A DNA stretch of 64,000 nt, taken from positions 496,001-560,000 of the forward strand of contig NC_004917.1 in assembly GCF_000007905.1 (NCBI RefSeq), read 5' to 3'. This DNA is from Helicobacter hepaticus ATCC 51449 (GTDB lineage: Bacteria > Campylobacterota > Campylobacteria > Campylobacterales > Helicobacteraceae). Below the pieces are notes generated by a model. It ran no database searches and had not been told where the DNA came from. It worked only from the letters and a program-made list of their open reading frames with translations. Position numbers and translations under genes: made by a program. The first letter of the stretch is position 1, and every line of letters starts with the position of its first letter. This document shows, piece after piece, positions 36,007 to 46,915 of the stretch.

Positions 36007-37854
36007 TCACTCCCAGCTTAATTCCAAATCCAAACCTAGCTCTTTGCCTAGCACTTCAAAGTATGTTAAAGGCTTATGATTTCTTAGCCAAGTATGCAGT
36101 GCCTCCTCATCATCTAAATCGCCTTCATAGCCAAACTCATCAGCTTCTTTGTAAGCTTCATACCACCAGTCATCGTGTGTATCTTGCAGCATTTCTTTTG
36201 TAAATTCTAATGCCTCTTCACTTGGCTTTAAATCCCTCATCGCATAGACAATCTTAAAGCTTTCCTCACATTCTTCTTTCAAAGATTCCTCGCTCAAATC
36301 CTCATCATCAAGTGCTATGCAATCTAAAATTTTGCCAACCGCCATAGCATAATGACTTGCACCCTCTTCACACAAATATTGCTCCCTTGCAAGTTCGCTC
36401 TCCGCTTGTTTTGCACTTACTACACCATTTGCGTCTGCTCCATTAGCGATTGCCTCCTCAAACAAATCAAAATCTGAAAGCATAATTGCCTTAAAAAGCA
36501 TATCATAAGCACCCTCTCTGTCTGTGCTATCTACCTCTTTATTACCCATTTGTCTTTTTGCTTTGCCTCTTTTGTGTAGTATTTGAGAATCTACCCTATT
36601 TTTTAGAGAATCTTCATATTTTAAAATATCCTCATAAAAGAGTGTCTGCTCTCCAGATTGTAGAGATTTTTTAAGTTTTTCTATGGTTGCATTATAGGCT
36701 TCATCATAGTTTTGCTGATTTTGCACCCTCTCATAAGAAAGTAATTGCCAATCATAATTGGTAGCTTCCCCACCTATGAAAAGTTCCTCATATTGAGGCA
36801 AAATCCACTCATCAAGTTCGGATTCTTGCACGAGACTTTGCAAAGCCCTTATTTGCACCGTGCCATCTGTATAATAGGCAGACCTAAGAATCGCACAAAG
36901 TTCTTGTAGGATTTTGGTTGTAGGAAGTGAAAGCACAAAGGCTTCTTTTTGCTCATCACTTATGGAATATTTTTCATCACAAAGTTTAGAATCTTTGTTT
37001 TTTCGCAATGCTTGATAGAGATTGTATCTTTGCAGCTGTGATGAAATATACCATTGTGCAGCATTTTCCGCTTGTTCCACAAGCTCCCATTCTACCTCTG
37101 CTCCAGCTCTTATAAGATTCAAAAACAAAGTGCGATTCGCTCCTTTAAGTAATTGTTTAGATTCCTCACTCAAAAATCTTAAACTCTTTGGTAAGCTTAA
37201 CGGGAGAAAACTCTCTACAAAAATAACGCTTTCTTTATCCTCTAGCATATTGCGCAAGTTTTGCGTATATTCTACCTCTAATTCCTCCTCAAAATGTTCA
37301 ATGGCAATGACAAAATTCTTAATCAAGGAATTGAGCTCTTTTTGGTAATTTTGAAAGTCTTTTGGTGTGAGTTTTGCATACTCCTCATTTGAGAGTTTGA
37401 AAACTGCAATAAACGCATTTTGCTTCTCTTTTTGCAGATACATTTCCTTATACTCACTGCTTACTTCATCGTATTCTTCAATATCTTGCTCCATTGCATT
37501 ACTTGCATCTCTTACTGATTGCATAATATTTTTCATTCTATCCATAGTTTGGTCAAATGTTTCTGTATGAAATATCTCAATAGAATCATCACTCCTATCT
37601 TGTGCCTCTATCTTTATGGCTTTTTCTTTTGCTCTTTTCGTTGTATGCGCCTCTTTGTTAGATTCTTTATTCTTTTGATTTACTTTGGCTTTTATCATCA
37701 TAGGAAAGACAAATTTTGCGCAAATCAGCCCTAAAATAAAAATGATAAGCGCAATACTTGTATGGCTTAACTCAAATACATTGACAATTAAAAAGAAACT
37801 TGCACAAGCAAGCACAAGAAGCACGGCTATCACAACAATAGATTCTAATCGCAA
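36007..37854 (-). CDS. Unknown membrane-anchored protein with coiled coil and ankyrin-like segment
   Basis: A 615-aa protein. Two membrane helices lie at residues about 5-27 and 32-52 (an N-terminal hairpin), followed by a K/E-rich linker and a long acidic cytoplasmic region. Residues 95-215 are helical and probably coiled-coil. Near residue 470, MLFKAIMLSDFDLFEEAIANGADANGVV resembles one ankyrin repeat. The last 110 residues are very acidic with several Trp/Tyr. I know no named family for the whole protein. AAAGGAG precedes the ATG. It is the largest gene of the island and could be the structural partner of the small acidic proteins next to it. Confidence 0.65.
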   Translation of the reverse strand: MRLESIVVIAVLLVLACASFFLIVNVFELSHTSIALIIFILGLICAKFVFPMMIKAKVNQKNKESNKEAHTTKRAKEKAIKIEAQDRSDDSIEIFHTETFDQTMDRMKNIMQSVRDASNAMEQDIEEYDEVSSEYKEMYLQKEKQNAFIAVFKLSNEEYAKLTPKDFQNYQKELNSLIKNFVIAIEHFEEELEVEYTQNLRNMLEDKESVIFVESFLPLSLPKSLRFLSEESKQLLKGANRTLFLNLIRAGAEVEWELVEQAENAAQWYISSQLQRYNLYQALRKNKDSKLCDEKYSISDEQKEAFVLSLPTTKILQELCAILRSAYYTDGTVQIRALQSLVQESELDEWILPQYEELFIGGEATNYDWQLLSYERVQNQQNYDEAYNATIEKLKKSLQSGEQTLFYEDILKYEDSLKNRVDSQILHKRGKAKRQMGNKEVDSTDREGAYDMLFKAIMLSDFDLFEEAIANGADANGVVSAKQAESELAREQYLCEEGASHYAMAVGKILDCIALDDEDLSEESLKEECEESFKIVYAMRDLKPSEEALEFTKEMLQDTHDDWWYEAYKEADEFGYEGDLDDEEALHTWLRNHKPLTYFEVLGKELGLDLELSWE

Positions 37855-37865
37855 ACTTTCTCCTT

Positions 37866-37962
37866 TTACACCTTTTGAAACTCTTTGATATGAAAGCGCA
37901 CTTCTGCAAAATTTGTGTTTTCATTTAGCATTGTATAAAATTCGTTAGGGATTTGCAAGGTT
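37866..37962 (-). pseudogene. Fragment: 3' end of a lost gene
   Basis: Just upstream of the 615-aa gene, one minus-strand frame reads LQIPNEFYTMLNENTNFAEV, continues RFHIKEFQKV and ends in TAA at 37866-37868, followed at once by the AAAAGGAG site of the next gene. Going upstream the frame is closed, so only about 30 codons of the C-terminus of a gene remain. The spacing suggests that gene was once in an operon with the 615-aa gene. Confidence 0.4.
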
Positions 37963-38064
37963 CAATGCAATTTTTAGAATCTTTTGTCTGCGGATTCAAC
38001 GCCTGGACTTGATTACAAAAAAACAATATAATGTAGCACGCAAGAATGATTCAAGGGAGAAAAA

Positions 38065-39198
38065 ATGAAACAACTTAAAGACATCAAAGCAGTTTGTGAT
38101 TTTATAAAAGAACGACCCTACTCAGCAGAGAAGTTTGGCTTTTATGTAGAACATTTGCAACAAGCGTTGGAGGGCTTAAAGCAAATCCTTGAAAGCAAGA
38201 AAAATAAGAAAATCAGCGATAAAGATTTAGCTAGAGTGCTTAAATGTATAAACAATACAGAATACTTTGTGAGGATAGAAGAAAAAACCACCAAAACAAA
38301 GTATGCGCTTGAATGTGCGCCTTTAGAGCTTGTAGAATTTATTATCCAAAACGCACAGGATAAAGACTTTTTGCTTTCGCAAAAGGGTGGCAAAAAAAGC
38401 CGTGATTTTTTAGCAAGTGCCTTAGATGGTGGCAGGGTAGATATTGCAGAACTTCTTATCAAAAATGGCGTGGAATTTAAGCAAGATTATTTAAAGGAGC
38501 TAAGATATGCTTGGCGTGATATACTTGACATTGAGGCGCAAACGAAAGAATTTGAGTGTTTAGGGATAAAAAAGGGAGAGACTTTAAAAAAGATATGGGA
38601 TTTGCTAAGCCCTTTTAGTATTGGTGAAATTTACACCGAGGCGTTTTCTTATTACAATGCGGTGCATAATTACAGAGACACTTTTACAGGAGCGCAGCAA
38701 GTTTTTATCTACGCACTTAAAAACAAGCTTTTTAGCGAGGAAGTGCTAGATAATAGCTTCTTTGCTTTGCCAAAAGCGGGGCTAAGTTTGTTTTTAAACG
38801 CAAAAGACCTTAAAGGGCTTAGCAACGATGATGTATATACCAAGCCAAAGGGAGAAATTGTGCCTTTTGTCTTTGCGATGTTTGAGGATGAAACCTTAGA
38901 AGTGCTAGAATACGCACTCTTTCTTGGGCTTCACAAGGGCAGAAAAAACGCGCAGGGCAAGGACTTTGAGAGCTTTTTGCAAGGCAAGATTGAGGAGTAT
39001 AAAATCCTCACCACAAAGGGAAACAAGTATGGCACGATATTTGAAGAGGACGAGTGGGATTTGGCTTATTTTCTTTCTTTGCAAAAATTTATGCAAGGTT
39101 TAGAAAGCCTTGAAAAAGGTGAAGCGGTTGTGGTAGATGATGAGACTTCCAAGATGTTTGCGAGGATTGAGGAAATCCCGCAAAATCTCTTAGTATAA
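38065..39198 (+). CDS. Ankyrin-like repeat protein of unknown function
   Basis: A 377-aa soluble protein. Residues 75-140 contain two ankyrin-like units (LECAPLELVEFIIQNA and FLASALDGGRVDIAELLIKNGV). The C-terminal half is helical and acidic and matches no family that I know. There is no signal peptide. It is divergent from the 615-aa gene across 210 bp. It has a GGGAG site before the ATG. Third-position GC is visibly higher than in neighbouring genes (many GCG, GGC, AAG codons), a sign of different origin. Confidence 0.65.
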   Translation: MKQLKDIKAVCDFIKERPYSAEKFGFYVEHLQQALEGLKQILESKKNKKISDKDLARVLKCINNTEYFVRIEEKTTKTKYALECAPLELVEFIIQNAQDKDFLLSQKGGKKSRDFLASALDGGRVDIAELLIKNGVEFKQDYLKELRYAWRDILDIEAQTKEFECLGIKKGETLKKIWDLLSPFSIGEIYTEAFSYYNAVHNYRDTFTGAQQVFIYALKNKLFSEEVLDNSFFALPKAGLSLFLNAKDLKGLSNDDVYTKPKGEIVPFVFAMFEDETLEVLEYALFLGLHKGRKNAQGKDFESFLQGKIEEYKILTTKGNKYGTIFEEDEWDLAYFLSLQKFMQGLESLEKGEAVVVDDETSKMFARIEEIPQNLLV

Positions 39199-39352
39199 GA
39201 TTGTAAGGCTTTAAGCAAAGGGCATTCTCCATTTTCGCCTTTAATGTTTAGCTCATAGCAAGATATTTGCGTAGGATAATCTTTTAAAATATCCTTTAGC
39301 TTTGCCAAGTCGTTTTGGTCTATTGAAACTAGATTTTCTCCCTTCTCCTTTT
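39199..39352 (-). pseudogene. Possible 5' remnant of a small gene
   Basis: On the minus strand a coding-like frame reads ENLVSIDQNDLAKLKDILKD, then YPTQISCYELNIKGENGECP and LLKALQSY, preceded by AAAAGGAGAAGGGAG. It then runs antisense into the 3' end of the ankyrin-like gene, where the sequence stops looking like protein. No good start codon is placed after the purine-rich site. I read it as the truncated beginning of a gene that was cut when the neighbouring gene arrived. Confidence 0.3.
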
Positions 39353-39466
39353 ACTCAAAGTTATTTAACTTAATATCGAAGTAAAATATATAAGTGATAT
39401 AAGCTAAAATTGATACAATACTGCTTTTGGAACTTAATTTCTATAAACTTTATTTTAAGGAATAGT

Positions 39467-40465
39467 ATGTCTCACACTTCAAGCAAAAAGCGCATTTTTT
39501 CAGGCATTCAACCCACAGGCAATATTCATTTAGGCAATTATTTAGGTGCGGTGCGGCATTGGGTAGATTCACAAGAGCAATATGAAAATATCTTTTGTGT
39601 AGTCAATTCTCACGCTATTACGATACGACAAGACCCACAAGAATTACAAAACAAAACCTATGAACTTGCAGGCATTCTCCTTGCTTGTGGGATTGATACG
39701 AAAAAATCACATCTTTTTATTCAAAGTCAAATTGACGAGCACGCTGCATTAGCGTGGATTTTGGATTGCAATATTCCTATGGGTGATATGAGTCGTATGA
39801 CGCAGTTTAAAGACAAATCAAATAAGAATCCAAAAAATATTAATGTCGGCTTATTTAATTATCCTGCACTTATGGCGGCAGATATTTTGCTCTATCAAGC
39901 CGATTTTGTGCCTGTGGGTGAAGACCAAAAGCAGCATTTAGAGCTTACACGCGATGTTGCAATGCGATTTAATCGCGATTATGGAGAGTGCTTCAATATC
40001 CCAGAACCGATGATACCTCAAGTTGGTGCGCGTGTAATGGGACTAGATAATCCACAAAGCAAAATGAGTAAATCTGCTCAAGGTGAAAATCACGCAATAT
40101 TTTTACTTGATAGCCCCGATGTCATCACGCGCAAATGCAAGAAGGCAGTTACAGATTCTCAAAGCAATATCGTCTTTGATGAATCTCGCGCAGGGCTGTA
40201 TAATTTGCTTTGCATTTATGAGATTTTCACACAAAAAAGCCGCAAAAGCATTGAGGCAGAATTTGAAGGCAAAGGCTATGGGCATTTAAAAATGGCTCTT
40301 GCAGAAGTCATTATAGAATCTTTGCGTCCTATTCAGCAATCCTATGCCAAAATCAGCCAAGACAAAACCTATATCCAATCTGTGCTTACAAAAAGTGCAG
40401 ATTCTATCCGCCCTATTGCAAAAAATACTTATGAAAATGCTAAAAGATTAGTAGGGCTTGTATGA
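39467..40465 (+). CDS. trpS: Tryptophanyl-tRNA synthetase
   Basis: A 332-aa class Ic synthetase. The start is at 39467 (MSHTSSKKR) with AAGGA before it; the frame opens at 39410 without a site. The HIGH-type motif is [17 protein letters not shown] and the KMSKS loop is KMSKSAQG near residue 203. It marks the end of the accessory island; its stop overlaps the next gene (ATGA). Confidence 0.97.
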
Positions 40466-41742
40466 GGATTTTTATATGTTTGCTGTGTGGCTTATGCTTT
40501 TTAAGCTGCCAATCACAAAACAAAGAGAGCAAACAGAATAGCATTCATAATAATGCCACCTTAGAATTGAGTGAAAAAAAATTGCTAAAGCCAAAAAGTA
40601 ACGCAGAATTAGAATCTGCATTCTTTAAAGCTATAGAATCAGGTAATAACTCCGAAGTAATATCCCTTGTGCAATCAGGCGTGGATATTTATGCTAGAGA
40701 TTATGCAGGCTTTGGGGCAGTAGCAAAGGCAGCGTGGAGCGGAAATGCAGAAATATTAACCTATCTCCTTTCTCTTGGATTAAGTCCTAATGGTGAGGAT
40801 AAAAAGATAATCCCACTGCTTGTTGCCAAAGATTTTAGTACTGCACAAATCTTAATAGAATCTGGAGCAGATATAAATCAAAGTAATGGGCATATAACGC
40901 CTATTGAGCGATATTTTGAGCATTTACCCTATATGCTTTCAAAAGGAGCAGATATTCATCTTATGGGTGAGGCAAATGCTCTTTTTCTCGCTGCAAGTGA
41001 TGAGCGGAGATTCTCTCTGCTCAAAAAACTTTTACCTTTTAAGCACAACCAAGAAGCTTATAATGACGCACTTTTTTTAACCTTACGAGCAGGAGAAGAA
41101 TATCCTTATAATCTTAGATTTGAACTTTCACTGCCTATTGATAATAATGATGAAGAAGCTAAAAAAACAAGAATATCTTTGATACAAAACGAAGAAGCTA
41201 AAATACACAGACTTAAAAATGCAGGAGCGACAATAACACCGCTTTTAGAGCAATTTGCAAATCAATATGATGCTGCCCAAGCAAACATTGAGATATTAGA
41301 TTTTAATATTAGAGATGATTCAGATGCAAATAAAAGAGATTTTAATGCAAATTGTGATTTTAAAACGCAAAACTTTAGTAAAGAAGATATTGCGCAATTT
41401 TTTAATAATGCTAGTGTGCAAAATTCAGCAGGAAATTATCAATTATTATTTGGTGGCTTTTCTTGTGAGATAAAAGGCACACTCAAAGCTTATGGGGAAG
41501 TATGGGATTTTGACTTGTATCCCGATGGCAGGGGAATTTGGTATAGTCCTAAAGGCAAAAGGGTTAATGATGGCATATTTAAAACATATTTTGCGTGTGA
41601 TAAACCCAAATGTAAGCCCTGTATCATAGACCAACACGATGAATACTCATCTTTTAGTGATGAAGAGTTACGAGTTCTTGCAAAAACAACAAGTTGTAGA
41701 GCAAGAGATGAGCTAGAATTTCGCAAAAGCAAATCCCAATGA
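40462..41742 (+). CDS. Ankyrin-repeat lipoprotein
   Basis: A 426-aa predicted lipoprotein: signal peptide with lipobox LSCQ (Cys at residue 16). Residues 48-160 carry three to four ankyrin-like repeats ([58 protein letters not shown]). The C-terminal 130 residues have several cysteines and a [21 protein letters not shown] segment, perhaps a separate small domain. Ankyrin lipoproteins in this phylum include stress-related periplasmic proteins, but the role here is unknown. It overlaps trpS by 4 bp. Confidence 0.75.
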
Positions 41743-41827
41743 GCACAAATTCATAGAATCCTTAAAGAACACAGAGTAAATTTATTTTAAAAACTTTGGC
41801 ATTTGTTAAAGAAAGATTCACTTATGC

Positions 41828-41833
41828 TATAAT
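41828..41833 (+). promoter_or_regulatory. Extended -10 element (TGc-TATAAT) of glnA
   Basis: Consensus TATAAT preceded by TGC, 44 bp before the ATG at 41878. The region upstream (41743-41825) is AT-rich with no clear operator. Confidence 0.6.
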
Positions 41834-41877
41834 CGCCACATTTTGATTCTATAAATTAAAGCATTAAAGGAGTATTG

Positions 41878-43317
41878 ATGAGTAGAGTAAGCATAGATAA
41901 ACAAGCGGTAGCAGAGTTTTTTAGATTCTGTGATGAAAATGAAGTAGAATTTATTGATTTCCGTTTTAGTGACATTAAAGGCGTATGGCATCATTTGAGC
42001 TTTTCTCGCAATGCAATTAACGAAGAAAGCTTTGAGGGCATACCTTTTGATGGTAGCTCTATCCCTGCTTGGCAGCCCGTAGATAAATCCGATATGATGC
42101 TTATCCCTGAACCTGTGCGGTATTTCATTGACCCATTTACTGCTGATACCACTGCGGTAGTCTTTTGCGATATTTGGGACATTTACAACAATAAGCCTTA
42201 TGAGAAATGTCCGCGCTCCATTGTTAAACGTGCAATGAAATATCTCAAAGAAAGCGGTATTGGCGATATCGCCTACTATGGACCAGAGAATGAGTTTTTT
42301 GTATTTGATTCTATTAAGATTAAAGATTCTGTGAATTGTCAATATTATGAGATAGATTCCGAAGAGGGCGAATGGAATCGTGCGCGTGAGTTTGAAGGCG
42401 GTGTAAATATGGGGCATCGTCCCGGCACAAAAGGTGGGTATTTTCCTGTGCCACCTGTAGATTCTATGGTGGATTTACGCGCTGAAATCGTCAAAGTGCT
42501 TAATCAAGTAGGATTAGAAACTTTCGTGCTTCACCACGAAGTCGCACAAGGGCAAAATGAAATTGGTGTGAAATTTGGCGATATGCTTGAAGCAGCAGAT
42601 AATGTACAAAAACTCAAATATGTTGTCAAAATGGTTGCTCATCTCAATGGCAAAACCGCGACTTTTATGCCAAAGCCACTTTATGGAGATAATGGCAGTG
42701 GTATGCACGTGCATATTAGTATTTGGAAAGATGGGCATAATCTCTTTGCAGGAGAAGCATACCAAGGCTTAAGCGAAATGGCTCTACATTTCTTAGGCGG
42801 TGTGCTTAAACACGCACGCGCATTAGCCGCCTTTACAAATCCTAGCACAAACTCATATAAACGCCTTATACCGGGATTTGAAGCACCAAGTATCCTCACT
42901 TATTCCGCACAAAACCGCTCTGCAAGTATCAGAATCCCATATAATAGCGGCGAGAAAGCAAAACGAATGGAATTTAGATTCCCAGATAGCTCTGCAAATC
43001 CTTATCTTGCATTTGCAAGCCTCTTACTCGCAGGAATTGATGGGATAAAAAACAAAATTGACCCGGGCGCGCCTATGGAAATCAATCTTTTTGAACTTAC
43101 TTTAGATGAAATTCGCGAAAAAGGCATTAAACAACTACCACACACTTTGCGCCACGCTATTGAGGAAATGCTTGTTGATAAAGCATATCTTAAAGAAGGC
43201 GGTGTATTTAGTGAAGAATTTATCCAAACTTATAAAGCATATAAGTTTGAAACAGAGATTTGGCCTTGGGAGGCACGCCCTCACCCATTTGAGTTCCTTA
43301 CTACTTATAGTTGCTAG
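41878..43317 (+). CDS. glnA: Glutamine synthetase, type I
   Basis: A 479-aa enzyme that makes glutamine from glutamate, ammonia and ATP. The start is at 41878 (AAAGGAG, 5-nt spacing). [17 protein letters not shown] is near residue 58; the active-site motifs are [11 protein letters not shown] near 136, [13 protein letters not shown] near 218, and [19 protein letters not shown] near 262 (glutamate and ammonia sites). [10 protein letters not shown] near residue 343 binds ATP. The usual adenylylation tyrosine region is altered (C-terminus [18 protein letters not shown]), so control by adenylylation is unlikely. Confidence 0.97.
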   Translation: MSRVSIDKQAVAEFFRFCDENEVEFIDFRFSDIKGVWHHLSFSRNAINEESFEGIPFDGSSIPAWQPVDKSDMMLIPEPVRYFIDPFTADTTAVVFCDIWDIYNNKPYEKCPRSIVKRAMKYLKESGIGDIAYYGPENEFFVFDSIKIKDSVNCQYYEIDSEEGEWNRAREFEGGVNMGHRPGTKGGYFPVPPVDSMVDLRAEIVKVLNQVGLETFVLHHEVAQGQNEIGVKFGDMLEAADNVQKLKYVVKMVAHLNGKTATFMPKPLYGDNGSGMHVHISIWKDGHNLFAGEAYQGLSEMALHFLGGVLKHARALAAFTNPSTNSYKRLIPGFEAPSILTYSAQNRSASIRIPYNSGEKAKRMEFRFPDSSANPYLAFASLLLAGIDGIKNKIDPGAPMEINLFELTLDEIREKGIKQLPHTLRHAIEEMLVDKAYLKEGGVFSEEFIQTYKAYKFETEIWPWEARPHPFEFLTTYSC

Positions 43318-43339
43318 ATGTTAAATTATGTAGTGAGGC

Positions 43340-43819
43340 TTAGTGTATGTGTAATCTCTGATGCTCTATTTTGATGCAGCTATTTTCCTCATACAAAATG
43401 CCATACTCACGTGCAATCGATGCTGCTTCTGCGCTTTGCAATCCAAGCTGCACCCATACACACGCTCGCTCTTTATCAAATGAGCTAAATCCTTGAAGTG
43501 AGCAAATTTCACGCATTATGCTGGGCAATGCCTCGCTTTTTCTAAAAATATTAATAATATCGCATACTTGACCCATTTGTGCCATATATTCAAATGCTTC
43601 AAGTAGAGAGCGAAAAACTTTTTTCTTTAAAATCTCTCCACCACGAGGATAAATTGGCACTATCTCATAGCCATTGTCTAAAAGATATTGTGCCACTTGA
43701 TAACTTGCCTTATGCTCATCAGGACTTAGCCCAACTATGACAATTATCTTAGCAGATTCTAAAATAGTGCGTTTTTGCGTATCGCTTAAACACATCTCTT
43801 GTGTGTGATTTTCGTGCAT
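43340..43819 (-). CDS. CoA-binding domain protein (YccU-like)
   Basis: A 159-aa single-domain protein of the CoA_binding_2 family: a Rossmann-like ESAKIIVIVGLSPDEHKASYQVAQYLL segment (residues 21-48), then YEIVPIYPRGGEIL. Related proteins such as YccU bind CoA. The enzyme activity is unknown. It is convergent with glnA (about 20 bp between) and divergent from the flavodoxin-fold gene. GGAG precedes the ATG. Confidence 0.8.
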   Translation of the reverse strand: MHENHTQEMCLSDTQKRTILESAKIIVIVGLSPDEHKASYQVAQYLLDNGYEIVPIYPRGGEILKKKVFRSLLEAFEYMAQMGQVCDIINIFRKSEALPSIMREICSLQGFSSFDKERACVWVQLGLQSAEAASIAREYGILYEENSCIKIEHQRLHIH

Positions 43820-43910
43820 ATAATCTCCTTAATACAAACTACAACAAAATATTATGGTATCTTAAGTAAATTTAACATAAGATTTTCTTTAAATGTAATG
43901 GGAGGGCAAT

Positions 43911-44405
43911 ATGCAAATACTTCTACTCTTTTCACACACATATTGGGCAGATTCTAAAGTCAATAAAGCTCTTTTAGAATCTGCAAAAACACTAGAAAAT
44001 GTAACTATCCATAATCTAAACACCGCTTACCCAGATGGAAAAATTAATACTGAAGCTGAAATTGCACTTTTACAAAAAGCTGAAAAAATTATCGCTCAAT
44101 TTCCATTATTTTGGTTTAGCACACCTGCAATAATGAAAGAGTGGCAAGATAAAATCCTCACACACATTCATCATAGTGCAAACCCTAAACTACTTTCGCA
44201 TAAAAAATTTAGCATTATCACAACTGCAGGAGGCGATGAAACAAGCTATGATGGGCATCACGGATATACTCTTGACACTTTACTCTCATCTATTAATTAT
44301 GCTTTTTCTTACAATGGCTGTGAAGTACAAGAGATTTACTGCATTTATAAGGCAAATGTAGATAATCTCCCCATACGCGAATATTTATTAAAGCTACAAG
44401 GATAA
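43911..44405 (+). CDS. NAD(P)H oxidoreductase, flavodoxin-like fold (KefF/MdaB type)
   Basis: A 164-aa protein with the Flavodoxin_2 fold: ILLLFSHTYWADSKVNKALLESAK at the N-terminus, AEKIIAQFPLFWFSTPAIMKEWQDKIL near residue 60 (the P-x-x-W-F-x-x-P-A motif of quinone reductases), and TTAGGDETSYDGHHGYT near residue 103. Members reduce quinones two electrons at a time or regulate potassium efflux. No kef gene is adjacent, so quinone reduction is more likely. Confidence 0.82.
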   Translation: MQILLLFSHTYWADSKVNKALLESAKTLENVTIHNLNTAYPDGKINTEAEIALLQKAEKIIAQFPLFWFSTPAIMKEWQDKILTHIHHSANPKLLSHKKFSIITTAGGDETSYDGHHGYTLDTLLSSINYAFSYNGCEVQEIYCIYKANVDNLPIREYLLKLQG

Positions 44406-44416
44406 TGTAGCCTTGT
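44396..44416. terminator. Short hairpin between convergent genes
   Basis: ACAAGG and CCTTGT are separated by 9 nt across the stop codon of the oxidoreductase gene, facing the 3' end of nifU. It may serve both directions but is weak. Confidence 0.25.
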
Positions 44417-44428
44417 GTTAATTATCTT

Positions 44429-45409
44429 TTATATGGGCAACACACGAATATGAGAATCTAATTTTTCTTGCAACACAGATTCTATAGCGTATAATGTGCC
44501 CGTAGCTCCGCTTGCACATCCGCTACAAGCTCCAAGATAACGAATATACACATCAATAAACCCATCACTTGTATCTTTAATATCCAAAATTTCCATATCA
44601 CCGCCGTCCATCATAAGCATAGGGCGGATATTTTCATCAATAATCTTATCAATGCTCTTTACTTTCTGCACCATTGTCATTTCTGCAAATGCTAAATTTC
44701 CCTCAACACTTTTTTGTGCGACATTTTTTAGATTTTCTTTATCCATTTCTGCACGTACATCACGCAAAATATCTACAAGATAATAATCTCTCTTTTCGTG
44801 CCCACCTGCCTTAATACAGCTTTTACAAAATGCTCCGGCTTTTGTGTAATTTGTAATCTCCTCCACGCTTTTTAAATCATTTAATCGTATCACTTCTTTA
44901 ATTGTTGAAAGGCTTACACGTGCGCACTCACACACAATAATCTCATCTTCAAAATCTTCCGCATCTTTGCCAAGATAGATTCCCGCAGCTTTTTTAATTA
45001 CATCATATGCCATAACAGAGCAATGCATTTTTTGCCCGGGCACTGCAGGTGTATCAGGGTCATCACGCAAAGCGTGTTCCACATCAAGGTTTGTGATTTT
45101 CACAGCCTCTTGCACTTTTTTACCAAGGCAGAGTTCTACCATCATATCAGAGCTTGCAATCGCTGTCCCACAACCAAAACTCTTAAATTTAGCATCAATG
45201 ATTCTATCTTCAGAATCTACTAACCAATATAACCTTACTGCATCACCACACGCCTCCGCACCATAGTCTGCGACAATGAGCTTTGCTCCCCTCTCATCTG
45301 CATCCTTTTGTGTGAGAACTCCCAAATGCGTAGGATTATCCATTCTTTCACTCACTTTGTTTGAATACGCGTCCCATAACGCCCCACCGATTAAGTCATT
45401 CTTTGCCAT
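44429..45409 (-). CDS. nifU: NifU Fe-S cluster scaffold
   Basis: A 326-aa three-domain NifU. The N-terminal IscU-like domain has its three cysteines (EACGDAVRLYW, SFGCGTAIASSD, MHCSVMAYD). The central [2Fe-2S] domain has CECARVS (near residue 155) and CKSC (near 199). The C-terminal Nfu domain has CSGCASG (near 297). In Helicobacter, NifU and NifS are the essential general Fe-S assembly pair rather than nitrogen-fixation proteins. It is in the same direction as nifS, with a 199-bp gap between. Confidence 0.96.
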   Translation of the reverse strand: MAKNDLIGGALWDAYSNKVSERMDNPTHLGVLTQKDADERGAKLIVADYGAEACGDAVRLYWLVDSEDRIIDAKFKSFGCGTAIASSDMMVELCLGKKVQEAVKITNLDVEHALRDDPDTPAVPGQKMHCSVMAYDVIKKAAGIYLGKDAEDFEDEIIVCECARVSLSTIKEVIRLNDLKSVEEITNYTKAGAFCKSCIKAGGHEKRDYYLVDILRDVRAEMDKENLKNVAQKSVEGNLAFAEMTMVQKVKSIDKIIDENIRPMLMMDGGDMEILDIKDTSDGFIDVYIRYLGACSGCASGATGTLYAIESVLQEKLDSHIRVLPI

Positions 45410-45608
45410 TTTCTTTCCTTTATTTGTTTTAATATTTTGCTTTTACAAGCTTTTTATTAATAGATTCTAAAGCGGTTTCAAACTATTTGCAGTAGTATCT
45501 TTGAGTGATTTTAGTAGCTTTGGCATAAAAGGCAAAGTGAGTTACCTAAGTGGCAATGACCGAGCCTTGAATGAACAATCCACTAAAAGCACCAAAGAGA
45601 CAACGCGA

Positions 45609-46811
<1,203 letters not shown>

Positions 46812-46915
46812 TTAAGTAAATATTATTTTAACCTTTCTAATAAAAACGCTAAATTTTATCATTTTATGATTAATTGATTTGACAATTTCAAATGAAATTT
46901 TAGCAAATCCAAAAT

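Noticed and set aside
38142-38462. 106-aa minus-strand ORF within the ankyrin-like gene
   Set aside because: Antisense to a better-supported frame with a ribosome binding site, and of Ser/Leu-rich shadow composition.
45410-45608. Gap between nifS and nifU, and a 114-aa plus-strand ORF (45501-45845)
   Set aside because: The ORF runs antisense into the conserved 3' end of nifS and is Ser/Arg-rich; a 19-codon minus ORF in the gap has no ribosome binding site. I see no RNA gene here.
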